Part shown: positions 45,239-53,569 of the stretch, piece after piece
Layout of the letters: every line of letters starts with the position of its first letter
Numbering within the stretch: position 1 is the first letter of the stretch
NCBI RefSeq assembly: GCF_900167605.1
Contig: NZ_FUYH01000016.1
Coordinates: 1-59,773, forward strand
Direction: 5' to 3'
Source of the DNA: Caloramator quimbayensis
GTDB taxonomy: Bacteria; Bacillota; Clostridia; Clostridiales; Caloramatoraceae
Length of the DNA: 59,773 nucleotides
The notes under the pieces: model-generated
What the model was told of the DNA's origin: nothing
The model's input: only the letters and a program-made list of their open reading frames with translations
The model's database searches: none
Made by a program: the position numbers and the translations under genes

Positions 45239-45288
45239 TAAGTTAATAAATTAACATTGTTGCAAAGTTGTAAAGAATAATATAAAAT
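45239..45288 (+). promoter_or_regulatory. Rex-like operator and promoter of the rnf operon
   Basis: AAGTTAATAAATTAACAT (about 45240-45257) contains the palindrome GTTAAT-AA-ATTAAC and matches the Rex consensus TTGTTAANNNNTTAACAA at most positions. It abuts a promoter TTGCAA (45260-45265), 17-base spacer, TAAAAT (45283-45288). Binding would occlude the -35 box. It would tie Rnf to the NADH/NAD+ ratio, like the hydrogenase operon. Confidence 0.55.
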
Positions 45289-45375
45289 AATTAAGTATGG
45301 TCGAGTAATGTCAGTAATAAAAATTTATATGACACAATATGGACTTCATTTCATAAATAGAATGGAGGTTAAATT

Positions 45376-46698
45376 ATGAGCATTCTAACATTTAAAAAAG
45401 GTGTACATCCACCTCATAGGAAACACCTTACAGAGCATAAGCCAATTGAATATTTATTACCAAAACAGATTCTTGTTTATCCAATGATACAGCATATTGG
45501 TGCACCCTGTGAACCTATTGTTAAAAAAGGAGATAGAGTATTACTTGGACAAAAAATAGGTGAAGCTAAGGGATTTGTTTCAGCTCCAATACACAGCAGT
45601 GTATCAGGAACTGTTAAAGATGTTGCACCTGTACTTCATCCTAATGGTTCAAAGATACTTTCAGTTATAGTTGAAAACGATGGACTTTACGAAAAAGCTG
45701 AAGGTATGGAAAAAAGAGAGGATTATAAAAACCTTTCTAAAGATGAGCTTATAAAGATAATTCAAGAAGCAGGAATTGTTGGAATGGGTGGAGCTGGATT
45801 CCCAACTCATGTAAAGCTGTCCCCTCCCCCTGATAAGAAAATTGATTCTATTATTGTTAACGCAGCAGAATGTGAGCCATTTTTAACGTCCGACCATAGG
45901 GTTTTACTTGAAGAAACTCAAAGGGTTGTTGATGGATTAAAGATTGTTCTTCATATGTTCCCAGAGGCAAAGGGATATATAGGTATAGAAGACAATAAAA
46001 TGGATGCTGTTGAGGCTGTTAAGAAAGTTGTTAAAGATGAAAAAAATATAGAAGTTAAGGTACTAAAAACTAAATATCCTCAAGGAGCAGAAAAGCAGCT
46101 TATCTATGCAATAACAAAGAGGGAAGTTCCATCCGGAAAGCTTCCAGCAGATGTTGGTTGTATAGTTCAAAACGTTGAAACTATGGTTGCAATAGAAAGA
46201 GCTGTATTAAGAGGAAGACCTCTTATGAGAAGAATTGTAACTGTAACTGGTGGGGCTATAACTGAGCCTAAAAATCTAAATGTAAGGCTCGGAATGTCCT
46301 TTAGAGAACTTATAGAAGCTTGTGGAGGATTTAAAAAGGAACCTGCAAAGATAATAGCAGGAGGTCCTATGATGGGAATCGCAGTTTTCTCAATCGATAT
46401 ACCTGTTGTTAAAGGTACTTCTGCAATACTTTGTTTAACAGAAGAAGAAGCTGCAATACCAGAAGAATCTAATTGTATTAGATGCGGAAAATGTGTTGAA
46501 GCCTGCCCAATGAATTTACTTCCGGCAGCATTAAATTCCTTTGCCTTAAGAAATGATTTAGAGCAGTTTGAAAAACTTCATGGTATGGACTGCATAGAGT
46601 GCGGAAGCTGTTCATTTGTATGTCCGGCAAAGAGACATCTTGTTCAATCTTTCCGAACTGCTAAGAGAACAGTAATTGCAAATAGAAAGAAAAGCTAA
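45376..46698 (+). CDS. rnfC: Rnf complex subunit C
   Basis: 440 residues. N-terminal HPPHRKHLTEHKPIEYLLPK, then the flavin/NADH-type Rossmann region GMGGAGFPTHVKL and an SLBB segment. Two [4Fe-4S] sites near the end: CIRCGKCVEACPMNLLP and CIECGSCSFVCPAKRHL. It is the peripheral subunit that exchanges electrons with NAD(H). First gene of rnfCDGEAB. Confidence 0.96.
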   Translation: MSILTFKKGVHPPHRKHLTEHKPIEYLLPKQILVYPMIQHIGAPCEPIVKKGDRVLLGQKIGEAKGFVSAPIHSSVSGTVKDVAPVLHPNGSKILSVIVENDGLYEKAEGMEKREDYKNLSKDELIKIIQEAGIVGMGGAGFPTHVKLSPPPDKKIDSIIVNAAECEPFLTSDHRVLLEETQRVVDGLKIVLHMFPEAKGYIGIEDNKMDAVEAVKKVVKDEKNIEVKVLKTKYPQGAEKQLIYAITKREVPSGKLPADVGCIVQNVETMVAIERAVLRGRPLMRRIVTVTGGAITEPKNLNVRLGMSFRELIEACGGFKKEPAKIIAGGPMMGIAVFSIDIPVVKGTSAILCLTEEEAAIPEESNCIRCGKCVEACPMNLLPAALNSFALRNDLEQFEKLHGMDCIECGSCSFVCPAKRHLVQSFRTAKRTVIANRKKS

Positions 46699-46713
46699 AA
46701 TAGGAGGGATATT

Positions 46714-47646
46714 ATGGCTGAAATGAAATTTACGGTCTCATCTTCCCCTCATATTCGCTCAAACGATACTGTTAAGGGGATTATGAGAGATGTTGTAATA
46801 GCGCTGCTTCCAGCTGCAGCTGCAGGTGTTTATTTCTTTAAAATTCAAGCATTGCTTGTAATGATTGCATCTGTTGCATCATGTGTTCTTTCAGAATATG
46901 TATGGCAAAAACTAACAAAACAAAAGGTGACTATAGGAGACTACAGCGCTGCTGTAACGGGACTTTTACTTGCATTTAACCTTCCACCTACAGTTCCGCT
47001 TTGGATTCCAGTAGTTGGTGGTATATTTGCAATAATTATAGTTAAACAGTTTTTCGGAGGTCTTGGACAAAACTTCATGAACCCAGCTCTTGCTGCAAGA
47101 GCATTTTTACTCGCATCATGGCCAGTACAGATGACTTCATGGGCTGTTGATGGAGTATCAAGCGCAACACCTCTCGGAATATTAAAAGAAGGAGGCACAG
47201 CACTTCCATCATTATTTGATGTTTTTATAGGTCACGTTGGAGGATGTATTGGAGAAACTTCAGCTCTTGCTCTTATTATTGGAGGATTATATCTTCTATA
47301 TAAGAGAGTAATATCATGGAGAATACCAGTTACCTATATCGGAACAGTATTTGTATTAATGGGAATATTGGGAAGACATGGATTCATGTCAGGAAATCCT
47401 GTATATGAAGTATTTGCAGGTGGACTTATGCTTGGGGCTATATTTATGGCAACTGATTACTCTACATCACCTATAACTCCATTAGGACAAATAATAATGG
47501 GAATAGGATGCGGACTTTTAACATCAATAATTCGTATATATGGCGGTTATCCAGAAGGAGTTTCCTATTCAATAATTATTATGAACTTATTCGTGCCGAT
47601 TATAGACAAGTATACGGCTCCAAAGGTATTTGGGGAGGTGAAGTAA
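46714..47646 (+). CDS. rnfD: Rnf complex subunit D (membrane flavoprotein)
   Basis: 310 residues with about nine membrane helices. VSSATPLGILK contains the S/T-A-T flavinylation site to which FMN is covalently bound through the threonine. QNFMNPALAARAF is another family signature. 15 bases after rnfC. Part of the ion-translocating core. Confidence 0.95.
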   Translation: MAEMKFTVSSSPHIRSNDTVKGIMRDVVIALLPAAAAGVYFFKIQALLVMIASVASCVLSEYVWQKLTKQKVTIGDYSAAVTGLLLAFNLPPTVPLWIPVVGGIFAIIIVKQFFGGLGQNFMNPALAARAFLLASWPVQMTSWAVDGVSSATPLGILKEGGTALPSLFDVFIGHVGGCIGETSALALIIGGLYLLYKRVISWRIPVTYIGTVFVLMGILGRHGFMSGNPVYEVFAGGLMLGAIFMATDYSTSPITPLGQIIMGIGCGLLTSIIRIYGGYPEGVSYSIIIMNLFVPIIDKYTAPKVFGEVK

Positions 47647-48219
47647 ATGAAGGAAAATTTAAAACCTGGTGCTATACTTTTAATAGTTACAGCGATAGCT
47701 GGATGCCTTCTTGGATGGGCTTACTCAATTACTAAAGAACCAATTGCACAGCAGGCAATAAAAGCAAATAATGAAGCTATGAGAGAAATACTCCCAATGG
47801 CAGATCAGTTTAATAAATTAGATGCAGCAATACCTGATGGAAGCATAGTTAAAGAAGTTAATGAAGGCAAAAAAGGAAATGATGTTGTAGGATATGCAAT
47901 TAAAGTAACACCAAAGGGCTATGGCGGAATGATAGAAATGATGGTTGGAATATCAACTGACGGAAAAGTAAGCGGTATAAAAATATTATCTCATTCAGAA
48001 ACTCCAGGACTTGGAGCAAATGCACCAAGCAAAGAGTTTTCAGGACAATATAAGGATAAGGCAATAAATCCTCCTTTGGAAGTAGTTAAAGGTACTGCAT
48101 CAAAACCAAATCAGATACAGGCTATCACAGGCGCTACTATTACTTCTAAAGCAGTAACAAAAGGCGTAAATGAGGCAATTAATTTTTATACCTCTAATTT
48201 GAAAGGAGGAAGCAAGTGA
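47647..48219 (+). CDS. rnfG: Rnf complex subunit G (FMN-binding)
   Basis: 190 residues. One N-terminal membrane helix (about 8-27), then an extracytoplasmic FMN-binding domain with SHSETPGLGANAPSKEF and the covalent attachment motif ITGATITSKAV. Starts directly at the end of rnfD and overlaps rnfE. Confidence 0.95.
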   Translation: MKENLKPGAILLIVTAIAGCLLGWAYSITKEPIAQQAIKANNEAMREILPMADQFNKLDAAIPDGSIVKEVNEGKKGNDVVGYAIKVTPKGYGGMIEMMVGISTDGKVSGIKILSHSETPGLGANAPSKEFSGQYKDKAINPPLEVVKGTASKPNQIQAITGATITSKAVTKGVNEAINFYTSNLKGGSK

Positions 48220-48890
48220 TGAAGGTGGCTTTAGAAAGATTAAAAAATGGTATTTTTAAAGAAAATCCAATATTTGTACAGGTTCTTGCAATGTGCCCAA
48301 CACTTGCTGTTACTACGAGTGCAACAAACGGGATAGGAATGGGACTTGCTACAACTGCAGTTCTTGTAGCTTCTAATATAGCAATTTCTATTATTAGAAA
48401 ACTTATTCCTTCAAAAATAAGAATACCTGCTTATATAGTCGTTATTGCTTCCTTTGTTACACTTATTCAGTTTTTACTTCAGGGATTTGTACCAGGGCTT
48501 TATAAGTCTCTTGGTATATTCATACCTCTTATAGTTGTTAACTGTGTAATTCTTGGAAGAGCGGAAGCATATGCATCAAAGAATGGAGTTTTTGCTTCAA
48601 TGTTTGATGGACTTGGAATGGGACTCGGATTTGCTTTATCACTTACTATTCTTGGTACAATAAGAGAACTTCTTGGTACAGGAAAAGTATTTGGATTCCA
48701 AGTTATGCCTATGTCATATAAACCAGCCATAATTATGATACTTGCACCTGGTGCATTCTTTACTCTTGGAATATTAATGGCGCTTATAAATTTATATAGA
48801 ATTAAAAATGCAAAGGATGGAGAGGCGCCAAAGCTTGTTGAACCAGGATGTGCAGGCTGCGGACTTTGCGGAAAATGTGATTCAAAATAA
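48219..48890 (+). CDS. rnfE: Rnf complex subunit E, with C-terminal cysteine cluster
   Basis: 223 residues, six membrane helices (for example NGIGMGLATTAVLVASNIAI, IFIPLIVVNCVILGRAEAYA). The end carries EPGCAGCGLCGKCDSK, four cysteines spaced C-x2-C-x2-C-x2-C after the last helix, an addition absent from the proteobacterial form. Start at ATG 48219 overlapping the rnfG stop (TGATG), with AAAGGAGG upstream; GTG 48216 is an alternative. Confidence 0.93.
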   Translation: MKVALERLKNGIFKENPIFVQVLAMCPTLAVTTSATNGIGMGLATTAVLVASNIAISIIRKLIPSKIRIPAYIVVIASFVTLIQFLLQGFVPGLYKSLGIFIPLIVVNCVILGRAEAYASKNGVFASMFDGLGMGLGFALSLTILGTIRELLGTGKVFGFQVMPMSYKPAIIMILAPGAFFTLGILMALINLYRIKNAKDGEAPKLVEPGCAGCGLCGKCDSK

Positions 48891-48922
48891 AGGAATAAGC
48901 AAAGTGAGGATGGTGAGAAAAA

Positions 48923-49501
48923 ATGAGAATATTTATTATACTTTTTAGTGCAATTCTCATAAATAATTTCGTTCTTTCAAGATTCCTTGGAATATGTTCA
49001 TTTCTCGGAGTATCTAAAAAGACAGAAACAGCCTTTGGTATGGGACTTGCAGTTACATTTGTTATGGCTTTAGCATCAATAATATCATATGTTGTATATC
49101 ACTTTATATTAGTGCCATTAGACATAAAATATCTGTATACAGTTGCTTTTATATTAGTTATTGCAGCACTTGTTCAGTTTGTTGAAATGGTAATCCAAAA
49201 GACAAGTCCAGCATTATATAAAGCTCTTGGAATATATCTTCCTCTTATAACAACAAACTGTGCTGTTCTTGCGGTTGCGGTTATTAACATGAATGAAAAT
49301 TATAATTTCATAGAATCTATAGCAAACGGTGTAGGGGCGGCCCTCGGATATTTTCTTGCTATAGTTCTTCTTGCAGGTATTAGAGAGAGAATAGACAACA
49401 ACGAAAGTATGCCTCTTGCACTAAAAGGATTTCCTATATCACTAATTACAGCAGGATTAATGTCAATAGCGTTCCTTGGATTCCAAGGACTTATAAAATA
49501 G
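48923..49501 (+). CDS. rnfA: Rnf complex subunit A
   Basis: 192 residues, six membrane helices. Signatures [18 protein letters not shown] with the conserved membrane cysteine, and [15 protein letters not shown] with the second. RnfA and RnfE form the inverted pair holding the intramembrane [2Fe-2S] cluster. 32 bases after rnfE. Confidence 0.96.
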   Translation: MRIFIILFSAILINNFVLSRFLGICSFLGVSKKTETAFGMGLAVTFVMALASIISYVVYHFILVPLDIKYLYTVAFILVIAALVQFVEMVIQKTSPALYKALGIYLPLITTNCAVLAVAVINMNENYNFIESIANGVGAALGYFLAIVLLAGIRERIDNNESMPLALKGFPISLITAGLMSIAFLGFQGLIK

Positions 49502-49512
49502 GGGGTGATTAA

Positions 49513-50343
49513 ATGAGCTTAAATAATATTTTATTTCCTATGATTAGTTTAGGAGGGCTCGGAATAGTTTTTGGCTCCCTTTTAGGATATGCTTCAAAGA
49601 AATTTGCAGTAGAGGTTGACCCGCGTGTTCCTGTAATAAGGGACATTCTTCCAGGAGCAAACTGCGGAGGTTGTGGATATGCGGGATGTGATGCCTGTGC
49701 AAAGGCTATGGTTGAAGGTGAAGCTGCACCAAATGCATGTCCTGTAGGAGGTTCGGAGACTGCAAAAAAAATAGGTGAGGTTCTTGGACTTAAAGTGGAT
49801 GCATCAGTTAGAAAAGCTGCCTTTGTTAAATGTAATGGAACATGCAGCAATGCAAAGAATAAATATGAATACACAGGTATAGCTGACTGTAGAGATGCAG
49901 CTCTACTTTCAGGGGGAGGCTATAAGGGATGTTCCTATGGATGCCTTGGTCTTGGAAGCTGTGTAAAGGTATGTGAATTTGGAGCATTAAGCATTGTTAA
50001 TGGTGTTGCAGTTATTGATGAAAACAAATGTACAAGTTGTGGTAAATGTGTAAAGACCTGCCCTAAGGGACTTATTGAAATAGTTCCTGTAGACAATAAA
50101 GTAAGAGTTATGTGTAATTCAAAGGACAAAGGAAAAGATGTTAAGGATAATTGTGCTGTAGGATGTATTGGCTGTAGGATGTGTGAAAGAGCATGTCAGT
50201 TTGGAGCAATAATATTTGAGAACAATCTTGCTAAAATTGATTATGAAAAATGCACTCAGTGTAATGCCTGTGCATTAAAATGTCCTACAAAGGCAATTAA
50301 AGGTCTATTAGTTAATAAAGAATCAATAGAAGTTGTAAGCTAA
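49513..50343 (+). CDS. rnfB: Rnf complex subunit B (ferredoxin-like)
   Basis: 276 residues. N-terminal membrane helix (about 8-27), Fe4 domain LPGANCGGCGYAGCDACAKA with CPVGG, then at least three further cluster regions including CTSCGKCVKTCPKGLIEI, CIGCRMCERACQFGAI and CTQCNACALKCPTKAI. It accepts electrons from reduced ferredoxin and passes them into the membrane. Last gene; terminator follows. Confidence 0.96.
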   Translation: MSLNNILFPMISLGGLGIVFGSLLGYASKKFAVEVDPRVPVIRDILPGANCGGCGYAGCDACAKAMVEGEAAPNACPVGGSETAKKIGEVLGLKVDASVRKAAFVKCNGTCSNAKNKYEYTGIADCRDAALLSGGGYKGCSYGCLGLGSCVKVCEFGALSIVNGVAVIDENKCTSCGKCVKTCPKGLIEIVPVDNKVRVMCNSKDKGKDVKDNCAVGCIGCRMCERACQFGAIIFENNLAKIDYEKCTQCNACALKCPTKAIKGLLVNKESIEVVS

Positions 50344-50348
50344 ATAAA

Positions 50349-50383
50349 AAAAGTCTCCTGATTTCAAAATCAGGAGACTTTTA
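50349..50383 (+). terminator. Terminator of the rnf operon
   Basis: AAAGTCTCCTGATT pairs with AATCAGGAGACTTTT. Confidence 0.92.
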
Positions 50384-50443
50384 TAACTTTTTAGTATTGA
50401 TTATTTAGGAAAATATTGCTAAAATTAAAATTGGAGTGTAAAG

Positions 50444-51616
50444 ATGAAAAGAAAAATATTTATAATTATACTATTTATATTTTTTTTATCTAATATTAAA
50501 GCGTTTGCGCAGGAGCAGATAGATTTAAATTCAAAAGCTGCTGTATTAATGGAATATAGTACGGGCAGGATACTTTATGATAAAAACAAAGATAGGATTT
50601 TAAATGAGGCATCTATTACCAAAATAATGACATATTATGTTTTAATGGATTTGCTAAAAGAAAAGGGAATTAAAGTAAGTGAAATCATTACTGCAAACAG
50701 CTATGCCATTCCATCAGATGCTACAAGAGCAGGATTTAGAAAAGGGGAAAGAATAACTATAAATGAACTCATTAATTCAATGCTCATTCATTCAGCAAAC
50801 GATAGTGCCCTTCAGTTAGGGGAATTTTATAAGAATCTTACAGGAAAAGATATCTCGGATGCTATGAATGAAAAGGCTAAAGAAATAGGCCTTAAAAATA
50901 CTTTTTATATAAATCCTACCGGCCTTAAAGAAAAGGATAAAAAAATAACTGAGAATTATACAACAGCAATGGAAACAGCAATATTAGCAAGAAACCTTTT
51001 AAAGGAATACCCAGAAATTATAGAGATTACATCTAAAAAAGAATGGGTTTACAAAAATACTAAATATAAAAATACTAATAAATTACTAAATATAAAAAAA
51101 GAAGTTGATGGCATAAAAACTGGTCATACAGATAAAGCGGGGTATTGTCTTTTATCAACAGAAAAAGTAAATTCAAAGGATAAAAATCATAAAGATTTTA
51201 GGATAATTGCAGTAGTTTTAGGAGCAGACACAGAAGCTGATAGAATAAAAGATAGTAAAAAAATTTTAGAATATGGTGAAAAAAATTATGAATTTATAAA
51301 AACAATAGATAAAAATGAAATTTTTAAATTTAGAAGTGAAATGTATAAGAATGGATATGTGGAAGGAAGAACTGATAACGATAAGTTTATTTTAAAAAAA
51401 AATGGTGAAGTTATAGAAAAAAATGCAGTTTTAAATAACAACATGACAAAGAAAATAAGGAAGGGGGATGAGATAGGAAAGGTTGTTGTTAAAAATACAA
51501 CTACAGGAGAAATTTACGAATATAAATTATATTCAACTGAGGACTTTAAACCCATCTCCTTTTTTAGAAGAATATTATTATTTATAAAAAAGAAAATAAA
51601 AATTATAAGCTGGTGA
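50444..51616 (+). CDS. D-alanyl-D-alanine carboxypeptidase (DacF-like), second copy
   Basis: 390 residues. Signal peptide (IFIIILFIFFLSNIKAFA), S11 motifs SITK (NEASITKIMTYYV), SAN (LIHSANDSALQLGE) and KTG (VDGIKTGHTDKAGY). The C-terminus ends in a hydrophobic-basic segment (FFRRILLFIKKKIKIISW), probably an amphipathic anchor instead of a clear helix. Paralogue of 37883-39106. The next short gene starts 4 bases after its stop. Confidence 0.9.
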   Translation: MKRKIFIIILFIFFLSNIKAFAQEQIDLNSKAAVLMEYSTGRILYDKNKDRILNEASITKIMTYYVLMDLLKEKGIKVSEIITANSYAIPSDATRAGFRKGERITINELINSMLIHSANDSALQLGEFYKNLTGKDISDAMNEKAKEIGLKNTFYINPTGLKEKDKKITENYTTAMETAILARNLLKEYPEIIEITSKKEWVYKNTKYKNTNKLLNIKKEVDGIKTGHTDKAGYCLLSTEKVNSKDKNHKDFRIIAVVLGADTEADRIKDSKKILEYGEKNYEFIKTIDKNEIFKFRSEMYKNGYVEGRTDNDKFILKKNGEVIEKNAVLNNNMTKKIRKGDEIGKVVVKNTTTGEIYEYKLYSTEDFKPISFFRRILLFIKKKIKIISW

Positions 51617-51620
51617 TAAT

Positions 51621-51770
51621 ATGAATAATAAACAACAGCTTGCTGAACTTATTCAGTTTTTTTTAAATTATGCTGATGAATTACTAAAAAAAGGTGCTAT
51701 CGATCCTTTAACTTATGAACAAATTACTGAAAATAAAAGAAGTTTTTTGAAAGAATTAAATGACTATTAA
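51621..51770 (+). CDS. 49-residue conserved-looking small protein
   Basis: MNNKQQLAELIQFFLNYADE, then LLKKGAIDPLTYEQITENKR and an SFLKELNDY end. ATG 51621 follows a GGTGATA site that overlaps the end of the carboxypeptidase gene. Two amphipathic helices with a DPLTYEQI turn look like a compact helical domain of the short SHOCT-like style. No function recognised. It shares a transcript with its neighbours. Confidence 0.6.
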   Translation: MNNKQQLAELIQFFLNYADELLKKGAIDPLTYEQITENKRSFLKELNDY

Positions 51771-51795
51771 ATATAAAGATATGGAAGGACTTTAA

Positions 51796-52497
51796 ATGGA
51801 AGATAATAAAATTAATTATAGAAAAATTATAACATTAATTACTTTTATTATTATAGTAGTAGTTGTTGTTGTATATTTTAAACTATATGATATATCAAAT
51901 GTAGAAAGAATTGTTGAGTCCTATGGAAAACTTGCACCAATTATTTTTTTATTGCTCTGTATAATAAGACCTATTATTTTATTGCCTATAGGATTATTTT
52001 CTGTGCTTGGCGGACTGCTTTTTGGTTCTCTTAAAGGGACAATTTATACGGTAGTTGGAAGCACTATAGGTTCAATTATAGCATATTATTTGGCACGATA
52101 TTGGGGAAGAAAGTGGGTTGAAAGCTTATTAAATGGGAAGTTCAAGAAAATAGATAGCAAATTTCGTGAAAAAGGATTTACAGTTACATTCCTTATGAGA
52201 GTAATACCGATTCTTCCCTGTGATGTTGTAAGCTATATATGCGGACTTTCTGATATTGATATTTTAAAATATAGTGCGGGCACAATAATAGGTATAATTC
52301 CAGGAACATTTGTGTATAGCAATTTTGGCAGTTCCCTTCATAACATTTATTCGAGTCAGTTTATTTTATCTATTGTGTTTTTGATTTTACTATCTATTTT
52401 ACCATTAATAATAAAGAAGTTTTATAAAAAAGATTTGAAGGAAGAAGTAGGAATTGAATTTGAAGATAACAAAACTGAAGATAATAAAAATTTATAA
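51796..52497 (+). CDS. TVP38/TMEM64 (DedA/VTT superfamily) membrane protein
   Basis: 233 residues, about five membrane segments. Family motifs LPIGLFSVLGGLLFGSLKGT and VTFLMRVIPILPCDVVSYIC (the F/Y-x-x-R-x-x-P type). Such proteins are linked to lipid or undecaprenyl-phosphate flipping in the inner membrane. An acidic C-terminal tail follows. The specific substrate is not known. Confidence 0.88.
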   Translation: MEDNKINYRKIITLITFIIIVVVVVVYFKLYDISNVERIVESYGKLAPIIFLLLCIIRPIILLPIGLFSVLGGLLFGSLKGTIYTVVGSTIGSIIAYYLARYWGRKWVESLLNGKFKKIDSKFREKGFTVTFLMRVIPILPCDVVSYICGLSDIDILKYSAGTIIGIIPGTFVYSNFGSSLHNIYSSQFILSIVFLILLSILPLIIKKFYKKDLKEEVGIEFEDNKTEDNKNL

Positions 52498-52518
52498 TAA
52501 GAAATCTTAATTAATAAG

Positions 52519-52553
52519 ACCTTTATCCAACATAAATGGATAAAGGTTTTTTC
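52519..52553 (+). terminator. Terminator after the TVP38-type gene
   Basis: ACCTTTATCCA pairs with TGGATAAAGGT (52537-52547), then a T-run. Confidence 0.85.
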
Positions 52554-52586
52554 CATTTGAATATAAATAAGACCATAAAAAAGTAT

Positions 52587-52650
52587 TGACAAAACCCTAA
52601 AAATGATTATTATTTATTTGAAGATTAGATATAAACAATGTATCGATACA
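52587..52650 (+). promoter_or_regulatory. Promoter region with a 12-bp palindrome before the ECF gene
   Basis: TTGACA lies at about 52587-52592 with ATTATT 17 bases on. Downstream, TGTATCGATACA (52639-52650) is a perfect palindrome about ten bases before the ribosome binding site, a likely operator for an unidentified repressor. No riboswitch was recognised here. Confidence 0.5.
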
Positions 52651-52667
52651 ATAAGGGGGAATAAAAA

Positions 52668-53195
52668 ATGGTAAATGAAAAAAGCAAAATAAAAAATATT
52701 GTCTATACAGCAATGGCTATAGCGCTGGTTACAGTAGCTACGATGATAATAAGGATACCATCCCCGAAGATGGGTTATATCAATTTTGGAGATATTATGA
52801 TTTTTATTACTGCAGCAATTCTTGGAAGAAAAATAGGTTTTGCCGCAGGAGGACTGGGTTCTGCCTTTGCTGATATTTTAGGCGGCTATTTTATATATGC
52901 ACCTGCTACTTTTATAATTAAAGGTATTGAAGGATTAATACTTGCTATGTTAGTTAAAAAGGATAAAGAGGGCAATTTAAAATCCCAGTCTATTGTCGTT
53001 GCCTCAATCCTTTCTGCACTATGGATGGTGCTGGGCTATTTTATTTATGAATATTTTATGTTTGGAGTCGGTACAGCTTATCCCAACGTTCCTGCAAATT
53101 TAATACAGGGAGGAGTCAGCGCAGCAGTTGCTATTCCAATATTGCTTGCTGCTGAAAAATCAGGAATTATGTTTAAGTTAAAAATAAATAGATAG
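52668..53195 (+). CDS. ECF transporter S component
   Basis: 175 residues, five or six membrane helices. The N-terminal ALVTVATMIIRIPSPKMGYI and NFGDIMIFITAAILGRKIGF, with GSAFADILGGYFIYAPATFI, match the S-component fold of energy-coupling-factor vitamin transporters (PF07155-like). The substrate cannot be assigned. It needs a shared EcfAAT module encoded elsewhere. Single gene with a palindromic site upstream. Confidence 0.85.
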   Translation: MVNEKSKIKNIVYTAMAIALVTVATMIIRIPSPKMGYINFGDIMIFITAAILGRKIGFAAGGLGSAFADILGGYFIYAPATFIIKGIEGLILAMLVKKDKEGNLKSQSIVVASILSALWMVLGYFIYEYFMFGVGTAYPNVPANLIQGGVSAAVAIPILLAAEKSGIMFKLKINR

Positions 53196-53208
53196 ACCTA
53201 TATATTAT

Positions 53209-53236
53209 ACTGCCGTGTAAATGGCAGTTTTTTTTA
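53209..53236 (+). terminator. Terminator after the ECF S component
   Basis: ACTGCC (53209-53214) pairs with GGCAGT (53223-53228), then eight Ts. Confidence 0.8.
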
Positions 53237-53289
53237 TTGTTATGATTTAATGATTAAAAATATGGAAAAAATAATAAAGAGGTGATTGT

Positions 53290-53550
53290 GTGTATAATAA
53301 TGTACTAGAAAAAAGGATTAAAAAAAATGATATCTATGAAATAACAATTCAAATCCCTGAAGATGATTATTTCAATTCCTATGAAAGTTTGACGAGAGAT
53401 TCTGCAGCTGAAATACTTCAAAACTATTTAAAATATCATCATGATGATGGAAAACCTGATGATATAGAAATTCATCATAATAAAAATGCTCATATAGTAA
53501 ATATAAATGCTAATTTACACTATTTAGATAATAATCATAGAGAGATGTAA
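53290..53550 (+). CDS. Small hypothetical protein upstream of comEC
   Basis: 86 residues with a GTG start after GAGGTGAT. Sequence EKRIKKNDIYEITIQIPEDD ... DIEIHHNKNAHIVNINANLH shows alternating beta strands and several histidines. No family recognised. It precedes comEC by 19 bases, so it is probably cotranscribed with it. Confidence 0.6.
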   Translation: MYNNVLEKRIKKNDIYEITIQIPEDDYFNSYESLTRDSAAEILQNYLKYHHDDGKPDDIEIHHNKNAHIVNINANLHYLDNNHREM

Positions 53551-53569
53551 TATATTAAGGGTGTTTTAA

